From Proteles cristata cristata (lineage: Eukaryota > Chordata > Mammalia > Carnivora > Hyaenidae): a stretch of 64,000 nt of DNA. Shown in pieces: positions 48,492 to 59,881 of this stretch. The notes beneath the pieces were generated by a model. The model was not told the origin of the DNA, made no database searches, and saw only the letters and a program-made list of their open reading frames with translations. The stretch's first letter is position 1; each line of letters opens with the position of its first letter. The position numbers and the translations under genes were made by a program. The stretch covers positions 124,001 through 188,000 of the forward strand of contig JAESUZ010001269.1 of NCBI GenBank assembly GCA_017311185.1. Direction: 5' to 3'.

Positions 48492-48676
48492 TCCCTCGCC
48501 TACGACCGTGTCCTGGACATCCACAAGCTGCATCTTGCTCCTGTCCCTATTGCGTATTTTCCGAAGCCTTTGCTGATCCACCAGGGTCACATGGAATGGC
48601 TATTTGATTATGAGGGAAACAGATACCTGGATTGCTTTTCTGGGATTGTCACCGTCAGTGTTGGTCACTGCCACCC
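48492..48676 (+). CDS. AGXT2: AGXT2 coding exon 3
   Basis: Acceptor CCTCTTCACAG ends at 48491; donor GTGAGT begins at 48677. It encodes residues 59 to about 120, from [20 protein letters not shown] through [17 protein letters not shown] to [12 protein letters not shown]. This is the N-terminal substrate-side segment of class III aminotransferases (the 'YLDxxSGI' region; here YLDCFSGI). Confidence 0.96.
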
Positions 48677-51341
48677 GTGAGTATCCTTAAATTCCAGTCA
48701 TTTTACTCCAGAAGAATATAATGAGTACAGGCTAGCGCTCATGTTCAAGATTGAGAACTCTGCTTTAAAAACTCTCTCTCATTAGGCATAGCCCAGTTTA
48801 TGGCTGACACGCTCCCTGCTATTTCCTGGGTAACAAAAACTCTTAGCACCACACTTTTTGCTTTCCTGACAATGCAAGAGTTATTCATTCACAGGCAGCA
48901 TGACATGTGATGGGAGCACTGCTGTGTATGTGTTTGCCCTTGCTAGTAACAGCTTTCCAAAGAAAGGCAATGCACTGAGGAAAAGGCAGAAAGAAGGGCA
49001 GGGCAGGTAGTTCTCAGAGAGCCATGGGGTGGGTGTGTGGGGTGTGGGATGATGAAATGAGAAACCCCTCTAGCCTAAGGCTCTCCATCACCCCTGATCA
49101 ATGGATGAGGAAAGAAAGGATGGGAAGAGAAAGATGGAATCAGAGCTGGAAATTTACATTAGAAATGTTTGGATGCATTAATCCTAAGATTCTCTAGACC
49201 CTGGTCATCAACGCACCCACACAAATGCTCTCGGCCCATTCTTCTGTGGTCCTCTTGGCTTTGATGCCACTATCTCGTTTTAATGCCTATTTTCTCTTGC
49301 CTTTCATAATCTAACCAACAAAACTCACATGAAGTGGGACCAAAATAAAGCAGCAAGCCAAAAAAAAACTGAGTAAATATGGGTTCTTCTGTCAAAAGTA
49401 GGAGCAAAACTTCTTCTCCTCGAGCTGCTGTCAGGTGGTAGGAGCGAAATTTAATTCCAGGAATCCTCACCGATTCCTCCCGCAACCTTCCTGTTTCTAT
49501 CTCCGGGAGGCACTAGTCCCATGCAAGGCTCCAAGGAGCATGTAAAATCAAACGTACAATAAACACAAATAAACATACAATAAACACACATGAAGGAAGG
49601 AACAATAAACAAAGTAGAGAAAAATTTTAAACATTCTCATGAATAATGTTGACATTTTCCCTGTTAGTACACCACCCAATGCTTTCATGACCTCTGTGCT
49701 TCTCCTGATCTCCCTCTGACCCTACAGCTTGCCCTCTGACCCCCTGACTCAGGGTGTCCCAGTCTCTTCTCTTAGCCCTCTGCTCTTCTCTCTATACCTT
49801 CCTCATGCCTTAATACTTAGCCCAGAGACTCGGCCTCATCCCTTTTCCCCATCCTGGTCATTTTGTGACATTTTCAGCACCCTTCCCCAACTTTCGCTTT
49901 CATCTTGATCTCTCACCAAGCTATTACTTATAATAACTCTAATAATCCCAGCATGGGCATTAAGGTGCCCTACATTTCCCACAGCCTCCAGGACATCCCT
50001 ACCCCACCCCATGATATTCCACCATTAGCTAAAATCCAACATTGCCACCAAATCCATCATACCTCCACTACAATGTTTCTAGTTCCATATTCATTTGTTC
50101 AAGGTGCACTAGTGAGCCTCCTACCCTGTGAAGCAGCTGTGTGGCCACTGGCTGCATGTCTCAATTAATCCTGGAGTTTCCCCAATGTTACAGGCAAGAA
50201 TGGTGAGGTCATCTATGACTCTTCCCTGCCTTTCACTCCCCAGAGCCAACCTGATACCGAGGTCTAGCATTCCCTCTGCTGAAATTCCTCTCCTACTGGC
50301 CCCCACTGATTCTCACCAAACCCAGTGTCTAGAAGCTTCTTTCTGGCACACCTGGAAGGCTACCTTGCCTTCATGACTGGTTTCACCATTACCAGTCTTA
50401 CTCTTTTCACTCTACCCTCATGTGGCTCACATATTCACTTTGCTAAACAATGCTTTTGTCAATTATCAGTTCAGTTTAAGTGTTCATTGATTTTCAGCAA
50501 TTTTCTAAAATGAGTCATGAAACCCTGATTATAGGAGAGGTTAGTCGGTAAAGTGGCCCATGAAAAAATAAGTTTTAAAAGCACTTTAAACTCCATCTCC
50601 CACCTGGGAAGAAATAATATGTATTAGTCTAATATAAGCACTGGCAAGTCCTGCAGTAAAGAAATCTGTTTGAACTGGTATTTCTCAAAATTATTTCCTC
50701 ATTATTTATTTAACCACTACACTGATTCTTGTTTTAGAGAAAATTAGTAATAACAAACAGAACTCGTGTGTAACTTTGACCCTTTGGATCAAGCTTAAAC
50801 ATCCTGACCTATCTTTTCAAGGCATTCCTAGTCAGGTCCTACATATCTATCTAGCCTAAGTTCTTACTGTCCCTCAATATTAACTTTCTGATCCTTCCCA
50901 GGATATGGTTTCATAGTTACAAAATATTCTTCAAAACTGACCACTATTAGAAATCAGACATTAGAATCTCCTTTGATGGAAGATTGTGTACATGTGTTTG
51001 ATGCATCTGTAACTCTTCAGAAGAATAAAATGAAAAGACCCCTGGACTTAGATGTAGTCATTAGTTTTGAAACTGTTTGAAAGGTATTTAATAAGAAAAC
51101 CTAATTAGAAGAGAATCTATGTCCAAAACTCCCTCGTAAAATAGAACTGTCTTTCCTAAAACCTGTAAGAGATAATCATCTGGTCTCCTTTTGAACATTT
51201 GCCTTGGTGAAGAACTCATTACCTTTCAAGGCATCCATCCCATTGCCAGACAGCTCTAGTGGTTACAGTTCTTCGTTTGTGGATGAAATCAGCCTCTTAA
51301 AACTATTTGAGAACTAGCCGTAGATTTGGGTTCAATGTCTG

Positions 51342-51390
<49 letters not shown>

Positions 51391-51443
51391 GGGGGAACAT
51401 GCCCACTGGCTGCATGGGGAACTCAGCTCTCATGTTTATCCAG
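48677..51443 (+). other. AGXT2: AGXT2 intron 3
   Basis: No SINE or L1 recognised, unusual for this window. It ends with a (GT)19 microsatellite (51352-51389) close to the exon 4 acceptor. Confidence 0.7.
51352..51389. repeat. AGXT2: (GT)19 microsatellite before AGXT2 exon 4
   Basis: Uninterrupted GT run on the sense strand, ending 54 bp upstream of the exon 4 start. Confidence 0.95.
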
Positions 51444-51567
51444 GAAGGTGAACGCAGTGGCACAAAAGCAGCTTGGACGCCTGTGGCACACAAGTGCCCT
51501 CTTTTTCCACTCTCCAGCCCATGAATTTGCAGAGAAGCTTTTGGCGCTCCTTCCCGAGCCTCTAAAG
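51444..51567 (+). CDS. AGXT2: AGXT2 coding exon 4
   Basis: Acceptor TTTATCCAG ends at 51443; donor GTATGA begins at 51568. It encodes about residues 120-161, [18 protein letters not shown] then [20 protein letters not shown] and EPLK. The pyrimidine tract is modest and a (GT)19 microsatellite ends 54 bp upstream of the exon. Confidence 0.95.
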
Positions 51568-51949
51568 GTATGATGCTCCCAGCTCAAAGGAACAGGAGTC
51601 TCATAATCCCAGGATAGCTGCTCTAGGAAGCAGGAATATGACAGGGAATATTGTCCATGTATTGAACATCTGAAATAGTGAGCTAATAGCCATATCTGAA
51701 AGCAATCAAGGAGAAGGCAGGAATTTATGGATTGCTGGGGAAGCCAGCCAGAGTTCACCAGTCACCTCCAAGCCTCTGCCTGCTCTCAAAGTTCTCCTCA
51801 CTGTCACATCTCTGCAAAATCACTTAGAAGAAGCCCCAGCCCTCCTCTATGGACACTCTCCTCTCTGTTCCTCAACAGGTTTCATCTCTTTGCTCCAGGG
51901 CCTCTCTACAAAGTCATTTGTATGTCTTCTGCTAAAGAGTGGAGAAATG

Positions 51950-52152
51950 TTTTTATGTTTATTACTTTTGAGAGAGAGAAAGAGAGTGCTAACAAGGGAA
52001 GGGCAGAGAGAGAGGAAGAGAGAGAATTTCAAGCATGCTCTGGGCTCTCAGTGCAGAGCCTGTCATGGGGCTTTATCTCACCAACCATGAGATCATGACC
52101 TGACCCAAAATCAAGAGTAAGACCCTTACCAATTGAGCCACCCAGGTGTCCC
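51950..52152 (-). mobile_element. CAN-SINE, antisense
   Basis: TTTTATGTTTATTACTTTTG tail side, GAGAGAGA tract and TTGAGCCACCCAGGTGTCCC end. Confidence 0.9.
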
Positions 52153-52329
52153 CAGAGCAGAGCCATTTTTTAAAATAAATTTAATATCCCATTCAGTTCA
52201 TTTGATCTAAGATGCATTTAGACATTTTTTGCTAAATGAGATGGTTTTCTGCATCTGAAATAACTGTTTCTTAACTGAATTGAGATGCTAAAATGTCAGC
52301 CAAGATTTGCACTTCAGGATTCAATAAGT

Positions 52330-52480
52330 TAAGATATATATAAGAATACATATATAGTACCTGTAGATATATATAATACACATATGCATAATATATAAAT
52401 ATAGTACTGTATATAGCATACTATATACTATATATATACTACAGTACATTTTATAGGTGTGTGTGTGTATATATATAATG
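52330..52480. repeat. TA-rich low-complexity region
   Basis: Long ATATAT/TATACT-rich sequence with imperfect palindromes and a short (GT)6 at 52457-52468. Confidence 0.85.
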
Positions 52481-53185
52481 CCCAGTACCTGGTATTGGCT
52501 TTTATTAGATTCTCTATCTACTATACCATTTGCAAAAGATGAAGAAAGCTGGACTAGCTGCAACCTAAGTCCGGCCCCGTCGGACTCACAGAGTCGCAGA
52601 AGCAGGGACTTCAGCAAGGACATCAGTTCATGCTTCTCAGGCCCCGAGCCTGGAGGACCCAGTTTCCTTCAGTTCTTCCCTTTCTCTTAGCCAAGAGGAG
52701 CTGCACATTTTGTGTGTTTGCTTGTTTTCCCAACATACATGCAAACCAAACAGACAAGCAGGGACATCCTCTGGGGCTATAGGACCAGGGAACCTGCCTT
52801 GTCCAAGCCTTCAGAGCCCTATCAGGTGGTTGTGGTTCAGGAGCTCAACAACTTGGTCCTCAGATCCACTCGCCCACTAACCACTACATACCCTTCACCA
52901 GGTCTTCCCATCTTGACATTTTGTAGAGCATTGAATAAAGCCAGTGAAATCTAGAAGTTTCACAACTGGCACAATCTGTAGCCATTTTTGTATCTCTAGC
53001 ACTTACAGCTGCTCAGTGAAAAGCTGTAGAATTAATATACTACCTAAGTGATTGGACTGCTTTTCTGAAAGGAACTCTCCTTCCTAATTAGAGGCTAGGA
53101 CACACAGTATTAGCAATTTTGAATTAATTGGGGAAGAAAGAAAAAAATTAATGTATGAGGTCTTGTGTCTTCTGTTTCCCTCCAG

Positions 53186-53280
53186 GTCATTTTCTTTGTG
53201 AACAGTGGCTCAGAAGCCAATGACCTAGCCATGCTGATGGCCAGAGCACACACAAATAACACAGACCTTATTTCTTTCAG
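53186..53280 (+). CDS. AGXT2: AGXT2 coding exon 5 (PLP phosphate-binding segment)
   Basis: Acceptor TTTCCCTCCAG ends at 53185; donor GTAATC begins at 53281. It encodes residues 162 to about 193, [20 protein letters not shown] then [19 protein letters not shown] is the glycine/serine loop that binds the PLP phosphate in class III transaminases. Confidence 0.97.
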
Positions 53281-55017
53281 GTAATCATAACTTGGCATAT
53301 TCAACTTTGATAACATTGACTTACCCCAATACTAAATGGGCATCATTAAAATATAACATGGGGCAGGGGGAAGGGGGCTTTCCCAGGAGTATTGTTGAAA
53401 TTTTAGGTTTTGGGATAGAATCAGTCAAAAGATTTTATGACTAGATAACCCCATCTAAATTGGCCTAATCCAAGGTAGGGGTCCCTGACTAGGGTAATAA
53501 ACTGCTTAGAGTACTACCTATGTCATAGAGTACTCTCATGCATAGACATAGCACTCTATGCATAGACACTCATGGCTCTATCATACTACAGTGGACACAC
53601 GTTCATCTCTGCTTATGATCAGGAGCCCTATACTTCCGAGTGCCAGTGGCACCAAATTTTCACCTCTTATTCTCCCTGCGTTCAGAGGATATATACTGAA
53701 CCTACACATTTCTGCTTCTTTAGGTGACTTTTGAAAATTGACAATGTAATAGATTAATTACAAACCGTTGGTAGCTATATTAGCATTAAAAGTAATAGAA
53801 AACTTAACATTTTGCTTACGGTTTCTTCCTTTGGGTAATTTTATATAGCACCTTTTTAAATGTTTATTTATTTTTGAAACAGAGAGCATGAGATGGGGAG
53901 GGGCAGAGAGAGAGGGGGGAGACAGAGGTTGAAGTGGGCTTTGTACTGACAGCAGACAGCTGATGTGGAGCTCAAACTCACAAACCACAAGAGTAAGTAT
54001 TGAGCCAAAGTCTGCTACTTAACTACCTGAGCCACCCAGGTGCCCCTATATAGCACTTTTCTTTTGATAAGGTTTATGTCAAAGAATGACCTATAGTAAA
54101 AGTACAACGAATGAAGAGATAGTCCCAGTCTTTCACTTGTCTGGCCATAGATTGTCTCATTTCAAACAAAGATCTGATGACCACAGCACATCCAATACCT
54201 CACATTCCATATAAAAGACCCTATAATAACTACATACATAAGGAAACTTTTACTATTAAAGAAATACGGCAATAAAAAATGTGACTGATGTTTTAACCAA
54301 ATAAACCTCCCAGAATATAAACATCCAGATAAGTGTTGGATCTATTCAAAGCGGACATGTGTTGCTAGGGTTCAACACACACTTGTGTCTCCTCTTTCAA
54401 GATAGATGACCACCCTTTTGAATAGTCTTAATAATCGTAAATCCTCATGTAAGGGTGATTTTGATTTGAGAATTGCCAAAACTCATTTAAAGCCAAGATG
54501 GGTAATCAGGATGATTTATACTAAATGTGATAGTTTCCAGTTCAAAAAGAAACAAAACCTGTGTTTGGTTTTTTTACACCAAATAAAGTGGTCCATGAGG
54601 CATTTGCACAACAGCGACATCACAGAACAAATATTGGGCTTCTCAAGGTGACTACTTCAAAGACTAATACTCATCGAATATATAATTCCTGACATGTTGC
54701 CAAAAGATGAGTCTCACTGCTTAAGAGTGACTGAGTAGGGCAGATGCCGAGGTCAGAGCACTTGCCCACATGTTCTCCAAATCCTCCTTTCACAATTTCA
54801 TATCTATGACACCATCAGAACAGACAAATAAGTAAGTTCTCCAGGCATAGCCTTAGAAGATTTCTTAGAAATCATTGGAGTTGCATGTTAATGGTGTTCT
54901 GTTATCTCCATGGCCTTCATGGATCTTCTCTTTTGTGCTAGTCAATAAATAGTCCACAGGTCATCAGTCAAAGAAAACTGAACTTGACCCCATCTTCTCA
55001 TTGTTTCTTCTCTGCAG
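53281..55017 (+). other. AGXT2: AGXT2 intron 5
   Basis: Contains one antisense SINE with target duplications (53852-54046). Also a tandem-like copy of a CATAGACA/CTCATG segment near 53515-53575. Otherwise nothing recognised. Confidence 0.65.
53852..54046 (-). mobile_element. CAN-SINE, antisense
   Basis: TTAAATGTTTATTTATTTTT tail side and CTGAGCCACCCAGGTGCCCC end. TATATAGCAC duplicated at 53842-53851 and 54047-54056. Confidence 0.94.
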
Positions 55018-55111
55018 AGGCAGCTACCATGGGTGCAGTCCGTACACACTTGGCTTGACAAATGTAGGGTCCTTCAGGATTGATCTCCCCAGTGGGCTGG
55101 GCTGCCAATCG
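55018..55111 (+). CDS. AGXT2: AGXT2 coding exon 6
   Basis: Acceptor TTCTTCTCTGCAG ends at 55017; donor GTGAGT begins at 55112. It encodes about residues 193-224, [20 protein letters not shown] then [12 protein letters not shown]. The YHG triplet carries the aromatic residue that stacks on the PLP ring. Confidence 0.96.
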
Positions 55112-55894
55112 GTGAGTTTTGAGATTTTGGTCTTGTTTCTCTCAAGGCTGTTGCGTATGTGGTACGACTGATCAGCTGTTCCCAGTATTAGGATCAGAAA
55201 TGCATATGAAGAACATCATTAATCAAGGCCAAATTTCACTTAGTTGAACCAAAGCCCACTTGTAGGAAATGTTTATTAGAAAGGCCTTCAGAGTTTGAGT
55301 ACTAATTAATGATAGGGATTTTTACAATTTGTTTTGCCTTTAAATAAAATCAGGCAAACCGCAAATAAATGCATTGAGATTAGTTCTCAGAGCCTCAAAT
55401 GCATAGGATTTCTATGGAGCCTTCCTTGTAGTCCTCACCTTTCGTTCTCAGTTGCTGTACCCACCTGAGCATCAGAACCTGATCATTATTCCTATTCTTT
55501 CAGATGCCCTTACTCACTAGACTCTTGAGCAAGTTGTTTCCAGGCTGGCACTGAAATCAGTTTCCTTTTACATAACTGGTTTCTAAGAAAAACATTATCT
55601 TTTCAAACCAAAGTATTAGGTTTTTGTCCTAAGTAGGAGAGGAATATGGGAGAAATCTCAATACCACATTAAGAAACCCTTTTAGGGCTGATGGGGGTGG
55701 GCAGGAGGGGAAGGGGGTGATGGGCATGGAGGACGGCACTTGTTGGGATGAGCACCGGGTGTTATATGGAAACCAACCTGACAATAAACTAAGAAATAAC
55801 AAAAAAAGAAGCCCTCTTACACTGACTGGCATCATATGGTCCCTCAAGTTGGCTATCTTGTCTTCACAGTTTTGCCTTCTTTCATCATTCGCAG
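55112..55894 (+). other. AGXT2: AGXT2 intron 6
   Basis: Holds a short sense-strand L1 3' end (55685-55805) ending 89 bp before exon 7. Confidence 0.65.
55685..55805 (+). mobile_element. Short L1 3' end
   Basis: Sense-strand L1 terminal sequence (GTGATGGGCATGGAGGACGG ... ACAATAAACTAAGAAATAAC) ending in an A-rich tail, with an imperfect flanking repeat AGAAACCCT / AGAAGCCCT. Severely 5'-truncated to about 120 bp. Confidence 0.8.
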
Positions 55895-55988
55895 ACAATG
55901 TGCCCCGATGTTTTCCGTGGCCCTTGGGGAGGAAGCCACTGTCGAGATTCTCCAGTGCAAACAATTAGGAAATGCAGCTGTGCACCAG
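55895..55988 (+). CDS. AGXT2: AGXT2 coding exon 7
   Basis: Acceptor CATTCGCAG ends at 55894. It encodes residues 225 to about 255, [20 protein letters not shown] then [11 protein letters not shown], followed by one base that joins the next exon as GAC (Asp). The donor is CAG|GTTCAA at 55989, with G at -1 but a poor intronic half. No better in-frame donor is visible nearby. Confidence 0.94.
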
Positions 55989-58900
55989 GTTCAACTGGGC
56001 AGGGAGGGAGATGCAGGGTGGAAGGGGGGTGGGGAATGAAACTGGAGAAAGGCTGAACCGTCACTCAGTGAATAGATCCGGGAAAAAATGGAAAAGGGAA
56101 GAGCCAAAGGAAACGAAACTGGAAAGCAAGCCCTCGACGAATCAACACGCATCATGCCTATTACCACGGTGCTATCTGGCTGTGGCGAAGAGCATCTCTG
56201 GCCATCAGAGCCAAGCTAAACACAGACTCCCGCTTGATACTTCATTAAAGTTTTGTCAGCTCTATTAGCAATAGCCTTGCTATCAGTTTTAAAAGAAAAC
56301 AAGGTTGGTGGCATTGTTTATCAATTCCCAGTGGAGGAAGGGGAGAGGGAAAAGAACGCTTTCAGCCATCTCAAAATTCCAGTCAGGAAGCTCCCCCATG
56401 GACTCAGAACACCAGCCAGAATGAGAGCATATGTCAAAACTTAAGGCCATTGCCAAAGGCTGTTGACATCTCTGGCAAAAGTTTTAAAGGCCTTCTCAAA
56501 AGAAAGTTTCCACTTATCAACTGCATTTATATTTGCATTCTCTACCTATTCTTACCATGAGAGGAGGTGTGGAAGCAGCATCTCTTCTCTGCTAATCAAG
56601 TCTCCCCTGTGCTTGTCGGCACAGTTCAGAACCTTTGAATAGCTGCCCCTAAGCAGTGCTGAAAGAAAGAGCTAAATGCTTCTGCCGAACACACTTAATG
56701 GAACAGTCTGAGTCACTGGGCTGAAAGAACGCAAATGGAAGTCTTAGAAATCAGCTTGAAAGGAAGAAGATTGATAGTCACCTTAAAATTCAGATGGGAT
56801 AATGGCAAAAGGGAGATAGGGCGATAAAAGAATGAGCACTGAAACAGGATGCCGTGCTCACGGAACTTAAAACTAAGGAAATTTAAAGCTATATAAAAAA
56901 AAAACTCACCACTTTCAAAAATAGGGAAACCAAGGCCATCCACACCTGAGAGGCAGCAGAGCTAGGACTTGACCCCAAGCCTTCTGACTCCAAACCACTG
57001 CTCCCCACCTATGGCCATACTTGTTCACACTGGCTTGCCAGCAAGATGAACCCAGGCTTAAAAATAACTCCTGTTCTGCTGGCCAGGATTGAGGAGACCC
57101 ATGAAGTCAGGAGACCTGGACCCACTTCCCGGCTCCAGCTGGTTCAGCTACAAGCAAAGCTGTCACCTCAACTTTCTCATTTATAAGATACAGACAGCAG
57201 CACCTGCCCCCAACCGCTTCTTAGAAGGCTTCATAGGATAAAGAGAGGAAAGGGGGTATAATAGCAGATATACAGGAAGGTACAGGAAGGCAGATAATAG
57301 CAATACCAAGTGTACCTGTAGAGCCATACCTGAGCATCCTACCTAGATGGCATCAAGAACTAAACTTGGTTTCATGCACCTCATCGACTTCAATCTGACC
57401 ACAAAACCAGCGGCATAGAGCCTAGCAGGCAGAAGCACTCAGGAGCTGGCCATCTCCTTCTCTCCGCACCGTGTGTCCCTCTCTTTCTCCAACCTCTCTG
57501 CCTCCTTCCTCTTTGAGGCTTTCTCTGCTTTAGGTCAATTAGAAAATTCTAGAACCCCATGGCCATCTCTCCAGTGGCATCTGGAAGCCAAATGATAGTG
57601 ACAAACATACCTTCCTGCTCCTCTGAACTGTTGTCTTTGGCACGTCTCAAGTCAGCTGTTCTCTTAACTCATACCTTCAGGACAGATATATATATTTAAA
57701 CAGAACTGTAATACAAAAAGGGACTTCACAGTCCTCCAGGGCTTTTGGGAACTGAGTAGGGTTTGGTCTTTTGTAAAAAGGTGTATTCGTGTGTTTGGAA
57801 ATGCAACCCAACGTGTAAAGTACTTTGAGTACAGAAGATTCCGGTTCACAGTTTGTCTTAGGGTGTGTTCACTGAGCGCTTACAGGTACCAATCTTGGCG
57901 AAAGTGCTTTCAACTCAGGATTATGTCATCAGTGTCCATGCGGGCATAAGCAGGAGTCCAGGTCGTGAACCTGATATAGATGTTTCCGTGGTAGATTTCA
58001 TTCCCTTCCTCTATCCTTTTGTCAGGATTTTGTCTTTCCAAGTGTTCATTCCAGGCCCCGAATTCCAGATGCAACCAGTGATGACATCCACCTCCCAAAG
58101 CCCACTGCCCCACAATGACCCAGACCTCGTCCGGATCGTGTCATTGTTCTTCACCTTTTGCCAAGATGAGTTTCCTTTAACTTAAATGTTGTTCTTTCTT
58201 CGCTCTTCACCCTATTTAACTGCTTCTATGCCACCCGTTGCTTGGTTAGTATCCAGGAGAACATTCACTCTTTACACCTTTGTTGTCATGGTGATGCCAC
58301 CGCACCACGTCTCTCTCCAGAGGCAGCCTGACCTAGAGTTACATCAATGAGCTCAGGAAGTAAATGTAAAATGAAGTAAAAAGCTGATTACAAGACGTGA
58401 CCTCTCTCATCACTGAACTTGTGGGCGATGGGGGACAAATCATGAAAGGTCTATCACAGATTCAAGCAAAGCCTGCCCTCATTTTGGTTTTGTCCAGATG
58501 TAAGCCATTAGGGTTGATTTTGCTCCACCCTTTCATCTCTCTAGTTACAGATGGATGCGCTAAAGTTCTAAATTATATCTTTTGATAAATGATCCATCCT
58601 TTAGGGTCATCCCAGACTGTTTTCTCTTCCTTTCTTAACAAAAACTAAAAAATTGAATCTCTAGAGGCATAGATTTAGTATCTAGTATATTCTGCTCCTT
58701 AGACAATATAAGTGATGCTAAAAATGAGCTTTCTGGATTTGGTATCCTTTTCCTTTCTCCTTTCTTCACACTTCCAACCCCTAATTCCAACTGACCAGTC
58801 AGTGAACTCTCCCAAACATCATATGTACCTTAAAACATGTTTGGGGCCAGGTAGTGTTTTTTCTGGTTTTAAATGAAGAGCTGAAGTATAAAATATATTT

Positions 58901-59780
58901 ATGCTTAATTTTTAACGATGATGATGACAGATATTTTCTGTCTCTTATCTCTGGATTTCAGGAGACAGGTCTGTATCCATGTGTCTGAGCAAGCACGAGG
59001 ACGGTAGGTGGTGACTCACCTCTCAAATTGCTTTCATGCTACTGGGGCCAGACCTTCCATCACATCCACATCTCCCTCTGTGCCCCTCCTGCTGTCCGAG
59101 GACGTGGGTTTAAGTTCAGAAACTGTGTGGTACTCTTTAGAATCAAAGTGGAGGTGTGGCTAAAAATTCTGAAGTTTCAGTAATGATCTGGGACCCTTGG
59201 ACTGTATTCCAGCGACGAAGGCTTCCTCTCCCCTGTTAGATGAATGGATGAAAGCTATCTGGCTCTAGTGCATTCCTCTTTAGGCTGGATTCTAATTCTT
59301 CTATAAACATATTTATTAACTCTAAAGACTGAGACACTTTGTAGCTTTAAAATTGTACATTAGACTAAGTGGCAATAAAAGGTAAATGGAGTTATTATCA
59401 AATAGATTAAATCCAAAACCCAATTACATTTGAATTAAATCTACCCAGTTGAGAAGATGAGTATCCTTAGGTGAAACAGCTGTGTATATCAGACTCAAGG
59501 ATACTTTGGGGCATTTCCCCTGCAAATGGACATGACTGAAGTGGTTTGTTTATGTCTTTACAACTATCCTCATCTCTCTGCTCAAACCAAAGTACAGGTT
59601 GTCCTGATATAAAGTTCTCCCTTCAGAAATCTATACCCTCATATCCTGTTTACTGTATTCTAAAGATTCTAGTCAGTTTACTCATCAGATTTTCTTTTGT
59701 TCAGTGTGTCCCCCATTCTTCTGAATGTCATTCTTCACATCTTCAAATGTTATGTTTGTGGTTCTGATTGTTCTTCACAG
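55989..59780 (+). other. AGXT2: AGXT2 intron 7
   Basis: MIR-like relics at about 56925-57020 (minus) and 57095-57260 (plus). No SINE or L1. Most of 57300-59780 is single-copy-looking with nothing recognised. Confidence 0.65.
57095..57260 (+). mobile_element. MIR-like relic
   Basis: GGAGACCTGGACCCACTTCC ... CTCAACTTTCTCATTTATAA ... TTCATAGGATAAAGAG follows MIR. A minus-strand MIR-like piece lies nearby at about 56925-57020. Confidence 0.5.
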
Positions 59781-59881
59781 ACTGCTGCCAAGCAAAAGAC
59801 CAGTACATTGAACAGTTCAAAGATACTCTGAACACTTCTGTGGCCAAATCAATTGCTGGATTTTTTGCAGAACCGATTCAA
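59781..59881 (+). CDS. AGXT2: AGXT2 coding exon 8
   Basis: Acceptor TTCTTCACAG ends at 59780; donor GTAGGT begins at 59882. It encodes about residues 256-289, [20 protein letters not shown] then [14 protein letters not shown]. The EPIQ that precedes the conserved glycine-rich turn is intact. Confidence 0.96.

Larger units (their letters stand above)
51568..53185 (+). other. AGXT2: AGXT2 intron 4
   Basis: Contains an antisense SINE (51950-52152) and a TA-rich low-complexity stretch (52330-52480). 52490-52950 is GC-richer and unassigned. Confidence 0.7.
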
